Shown here in pieces: positions 62,117-64,000 of a stretch of DNA of 64,000 bases; position 1 is the stretch's first letter; each line of letters opens with the position of its first letter. The stretch is taken from positions 248,001 to 312,000 of the forward strand of contig NZ_QNRF01000001.1 in NCBI RefSeq assembly GCF_003314975.1. Direction: 5' to 3'. The notes under the pieces were generated by a model. The model was given only the letters and a program-made list of their open reading frames with translations. It was not told the origin of the DNA and did no database searches. Both the position numbers and the translations under genes were made by a program. The DNA comes from Marinomonas aquiplantarum (GTDB taxonomy: Bacteria; Pseudomonadota; Gammaproteobacteria; Pseudomonadales; Marinomonadaceae).

Positions 62117-63481
62117 ATGCCAATTAAATTGTTAGTCGTTGGGCATGCAAACACAGGCAAAACCTCTTTGATTCGCACCTTACTGCGTCGTCATGATTTT
62201 GGTGAGATAGCCGACCAAGCAGGCACAACACGTCATGTCGAAAGTGTCGCCATCACGCTGGAAAATCAGCAAATCATGCAATTAACCGACACGCCGGGAT
62301 TTGAAGATTCCATTGGGTTGTGGCAACTCAGACAACAACCTCCCTTTTTCTCCCACACGGGCAGTGACTGGTTAACCATGTTTTGCCAAAGCGATTATGC
62401 TCATGGCGAGTTCGAACAAGAAGCGAAAATACTGACTCAACTCACGCAAACGGACATCATCTTATATGTGATCGATGTACGTCAGGCACCACTTGGTAAA
62501 TATCTGAATGAGCTGGACATTCTTGCCAGTGCAAACAAGCCCATTGTGCCCATTCTAAATTTCAGCGCCAGCGCAACGCCTCACACCAGTATGTGGCGAG
62601 AAATTCTAGCGGAACGCCATCTGCATACTTTGGTGAAATACGATTCTGTGGCGTTTTACTTTGAAGACGAAAAGCGCTTATACCAAAGCATTCAAAGCCT
62701 CATGCCCGAGGACTATGATCTATTGGAGCGCTTTATCCAAGTTCGTCAGCAAGCGGCTAAATTGCGCTTTCAATCCGCCATTGCTCAACTTGCGCAACTG
62801 CTCATCAATGCGGCCAGCTATCGACTGTTAGCAGATCAGTATCCACCTAATGCTCAACAACAAACCAACTTTGAACAGGTTATACAAGGGTTGGAACACA
62901 GCTTTTTAGAGCGCCTTTTAGGGCTTTATGAATTTCGCTCAGACGATGTTCAGCTCAGTCATCTCGACATCCAAAATGCTCAATGGCAACAAGACTTGTT
63001 TGCCAAAGACACGCTACAAGAATGGGGACTGGAAACAAGTAGTGGAGCTCTAACCGGAGCGGCTATTGGCGCAGGCATCGATGTTATGTCAGCAGGATTG
63101 AGTTTAGGAACAGCCACAGGGATTGGCTCGTTATTAGGGGCGGGATGGCAAACAGGGAAACACTATAAAGACACCATCAAAAGCAAACTGACCAAGCGTC
63201 ATTATTTATGCCTTGATGATGCCACTTTGGGGTTACTGGCATTACGAGGCTTGCAGACAATCGCTCATTTACATCAGCGCGGTCACGCAACTCAACAGGC
63301 TTTCCAAGTAAATGAGGGCAATGCAAAAGACAGTTCTAGCAACAAAGACACCATTAAGCCCTTGTTGAACGACTTTCAAAAAGCCAGACAACATCCACAA
63401 TGGTATCAAGCCGATAATCCACTACAAGCGCCATTAGAAAGCTCCTTGCAGCAGATAGTAACCAATAAGCTTACCCCTTAG
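62117..63481 (+). CDS. DUF3482 GTPase, Era/TrmE-like P-loop protein
   Basis: A 454-residue GTPase. Motifs are G1 GHANTGKTSL (about 9-18), G2 threonine in AGTTRHVE, and G3 DTPGFEDS; a G4 NKxD is not clear (ILNFSA occupies its position). The C-terminal DUF3482 region holds a glycine-rich hydrophobic stretch (GAAIGAGIDVMSAGLSLGTATGIGSLLGAGW in parts) that could insert in a membrane. GGAGGAG precedes the ATG. It is the partner of the DUF2868 protein. Its end overlaps the convergent acyltransferase gene by 11 bases. Function unknown. Confidence 0.85.
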   Translation: MPIKLLVVGHANTGKTSLIRTLLRRHDFGEIADQAGTTRHVESVAITLENQQIMQLTDTPGFEDSIGLWQLRQQPPFFSHTGSDWLTMFCQSDYAHGEFEQEAKILTQLTQTDIILYVIDVRQAPLGKYLNELDILASANKPIVPILNFSASATPHTSMWREILAERHLHTLVKYDSVAFYFEDEKRLYQSIQSLMPEDYDLLERFIQVRQQAAKLRFQSAIAQLAQLLINAASYRLLADQYPPNAQQQTNFEQVIQGLEHSFLERLLGLYEFRSDDVQLSHLDIQNAQWQQDLFAKDTLQEWGLETSSGALTGAAIGAGIDVMSAGLSLGTATGIGSLLGAGWQTGKHYKDTIKSKLTKRHYLCLDDATLGLLALRGLQTIAHLHQRGHATQQAFQVNEGNAKDSSSNKDTIKPLLNDFQKARQHPQWYQADNPLQAPLESSLQQIVTNKLTP

Positions 63482-64000
63482 CCGCCAACTCCGCATCTAA
63501 GCGCTGCTGCGCTTGGTGCATCTGCTCTTCACACTGTTGCATCAGTGTGATCACATCGGTTTCATGAAGACCTTCTGTGGAAATCGGATCCAACATGACC
63601 ACTTTTGCTTTACCATTATTCCAACGATTTAATTTAACCTGATTATGTGTACTGCTACAGACCACAGGAATGACAGGCACGCCAGCCTGAACTGCCGCAT
63701 GAAATGCACCACGTTTAAAGGGTAACCAACCACGACCACGACTGCGCGTCCCTTCAGGAAACATCCAAATGGATAACCCGGTTCGTTTCATACTGCTGAC
63801 CACCTGATCTATGGTCGCAATCGCTTTTTTTCGATCGTTACGATTAATTAGAATGTTGCCACTTACCCAGTACAGCAGGCCAAAGAAGGGGATCCAGCGT
63901 AAACTGGTTTTTCCCACCGTCACCACACCTTTTGGCACCACCACGGCAAGAGTAAAGAGATCAAAGTTGTTTTGGTGATTAGCAACATACACAGCTTGAG
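63471..64000 (-). CDS. 1-acyl-sn-glycerol-3-phosphate acyltransferase (PlsC-like), C-terminal part
   Basis: The frame is open to the window's right edge, so the N-terminus is missing. The visible 176 residues contain the acyltransferase motif I NHQNNFD, motif III FPEGTRSRGRGW and the PVIPVVC segment, all in order. The enzyme acylates lysophosphatidic acid at the inner membrane. The GTG at 63992 lies within the reading frame and just before motif I, so it is not a true start. It is convergent with the DUF3482 gene, overlapping by 11 bases. Confidence 0.9.
   Translation of the reverse strand, partial: QAVYVANHQNNFDLFTLAVVVPKGVVTVGKTSLRWIPFFGLLYWVSGNILINRNDRKKAIATIDQVVSSMKRTGLSIWMFPEGTRSRGRGWLPFKRGAFHAAVQAGVPVIPVVCSSTHNQVKLNRWNNGKAKVVMLDPISTEGLHETDVITLMQQCEEQMHQAQQRLDAELAAKG

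Overview
The window reads as the chromosome of a marine gammaproteobacterium of the order Oceanospirillales, most likely a Marinomonas. Two things point there. A dksA-gluQRS-cbrB-pcnB-folK-panBC-pgi block has the Pseudomonas/Oceanospirillales order. A DMSP-catabolism cluster (dddD divergent from dddT-dddB-dddC-dddR) has the layout I recall for Marinomonas sp. MWYL1. I see no rRNA, tRNA, IS element, prophage or CRISPR array. Both ends cut genes (pepA at the left, a plsC-type acyltransferase at the right).

Layout. 1-3.1 kb: pepA (partial) divergent from lptFG. 3.1-13.2 kb: an aminotransferase, then dksA-gluQRS-cbrB-like regulator, a 534-bp gap that appears to encode a CrcZ-like regulatory RNA behind a sigma-54 promoter, then pcnB-folK-panB-panC-pgi. 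13.2-25 kb: a GGDEF/EAL protein, greA-carB-carA with an attenuator-like terminator before carA, yajL, rimI, a holD-like gene, and an amino-acid ABC receptor and permease. 25-33.8 kb: the ddd cluster. 33.8-40.4 kb: a seven-gene, tightly overlapping operon for coenzyme F420 (cofG-cofH-cofD-cofC-cofE), an NADPH:F420 reductase and one F420-type luciferase-like oxidoreductase. 40.5-46 kb: a RutR-like TetR regulator, an N-carbamoyl amidohydrolase, an NCS1 permease and a dihydropyrimidinase. 46-52.2 kb: pgpA, thiL, a DUF6172-like gene, an MFS transporter, nusB, ribD, nrdR. 52.3-64 kb: EamA transporters, ettA, hicAB, a long-form hisG, an Lrp-type regulator, a chemoreceptor, a DUF2868/DUF3482 membrane-GTPase pair and the partial acyltransferase.

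Most interesting system. The F420 operon and the pyrimidine-degradation genes look like one regulon. A RutR-like regulator sits between them, and near-identical palindromes with the RutR-type ACCA-TT-TGGT core lie just upstream of cofG and of the amidohydrolase. Dihydropyrimidinase and a ureidopropionase-type enzyme are present, but no dihydropyrimidine dehydrogenase. The single F420-dependent oxidoreductase, fed by NpdG, is therefore a good candidate for the missing reductive step (uracil or thymine to the dihydropyrimidine). The product beta-alanine would lead to malonate semialdehyde, which the neighbouring DddC also makes into acetyl-CoA from DMSP carbon.

Second system. The CbrB-like regulator has lost key receiver residues and has no CbrA kinase beside it. 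The gap after it holds a consensus-spaced -24/-12 promoter, four copies of the 11-mer AATAAAAATAA (one in a hairpin loop) and a long closing stem. This is what a Crc/Hfq-sequestering RNA should look like. The same 11-mer occurs in the leader of dddT, just ahead of a 36-codon leader ORF whose stop overlaps the dddT start, so DMSP uptake may be under this control. These functional links are inferences from sequence and gene order; nothing was searched or computed beyond reading.
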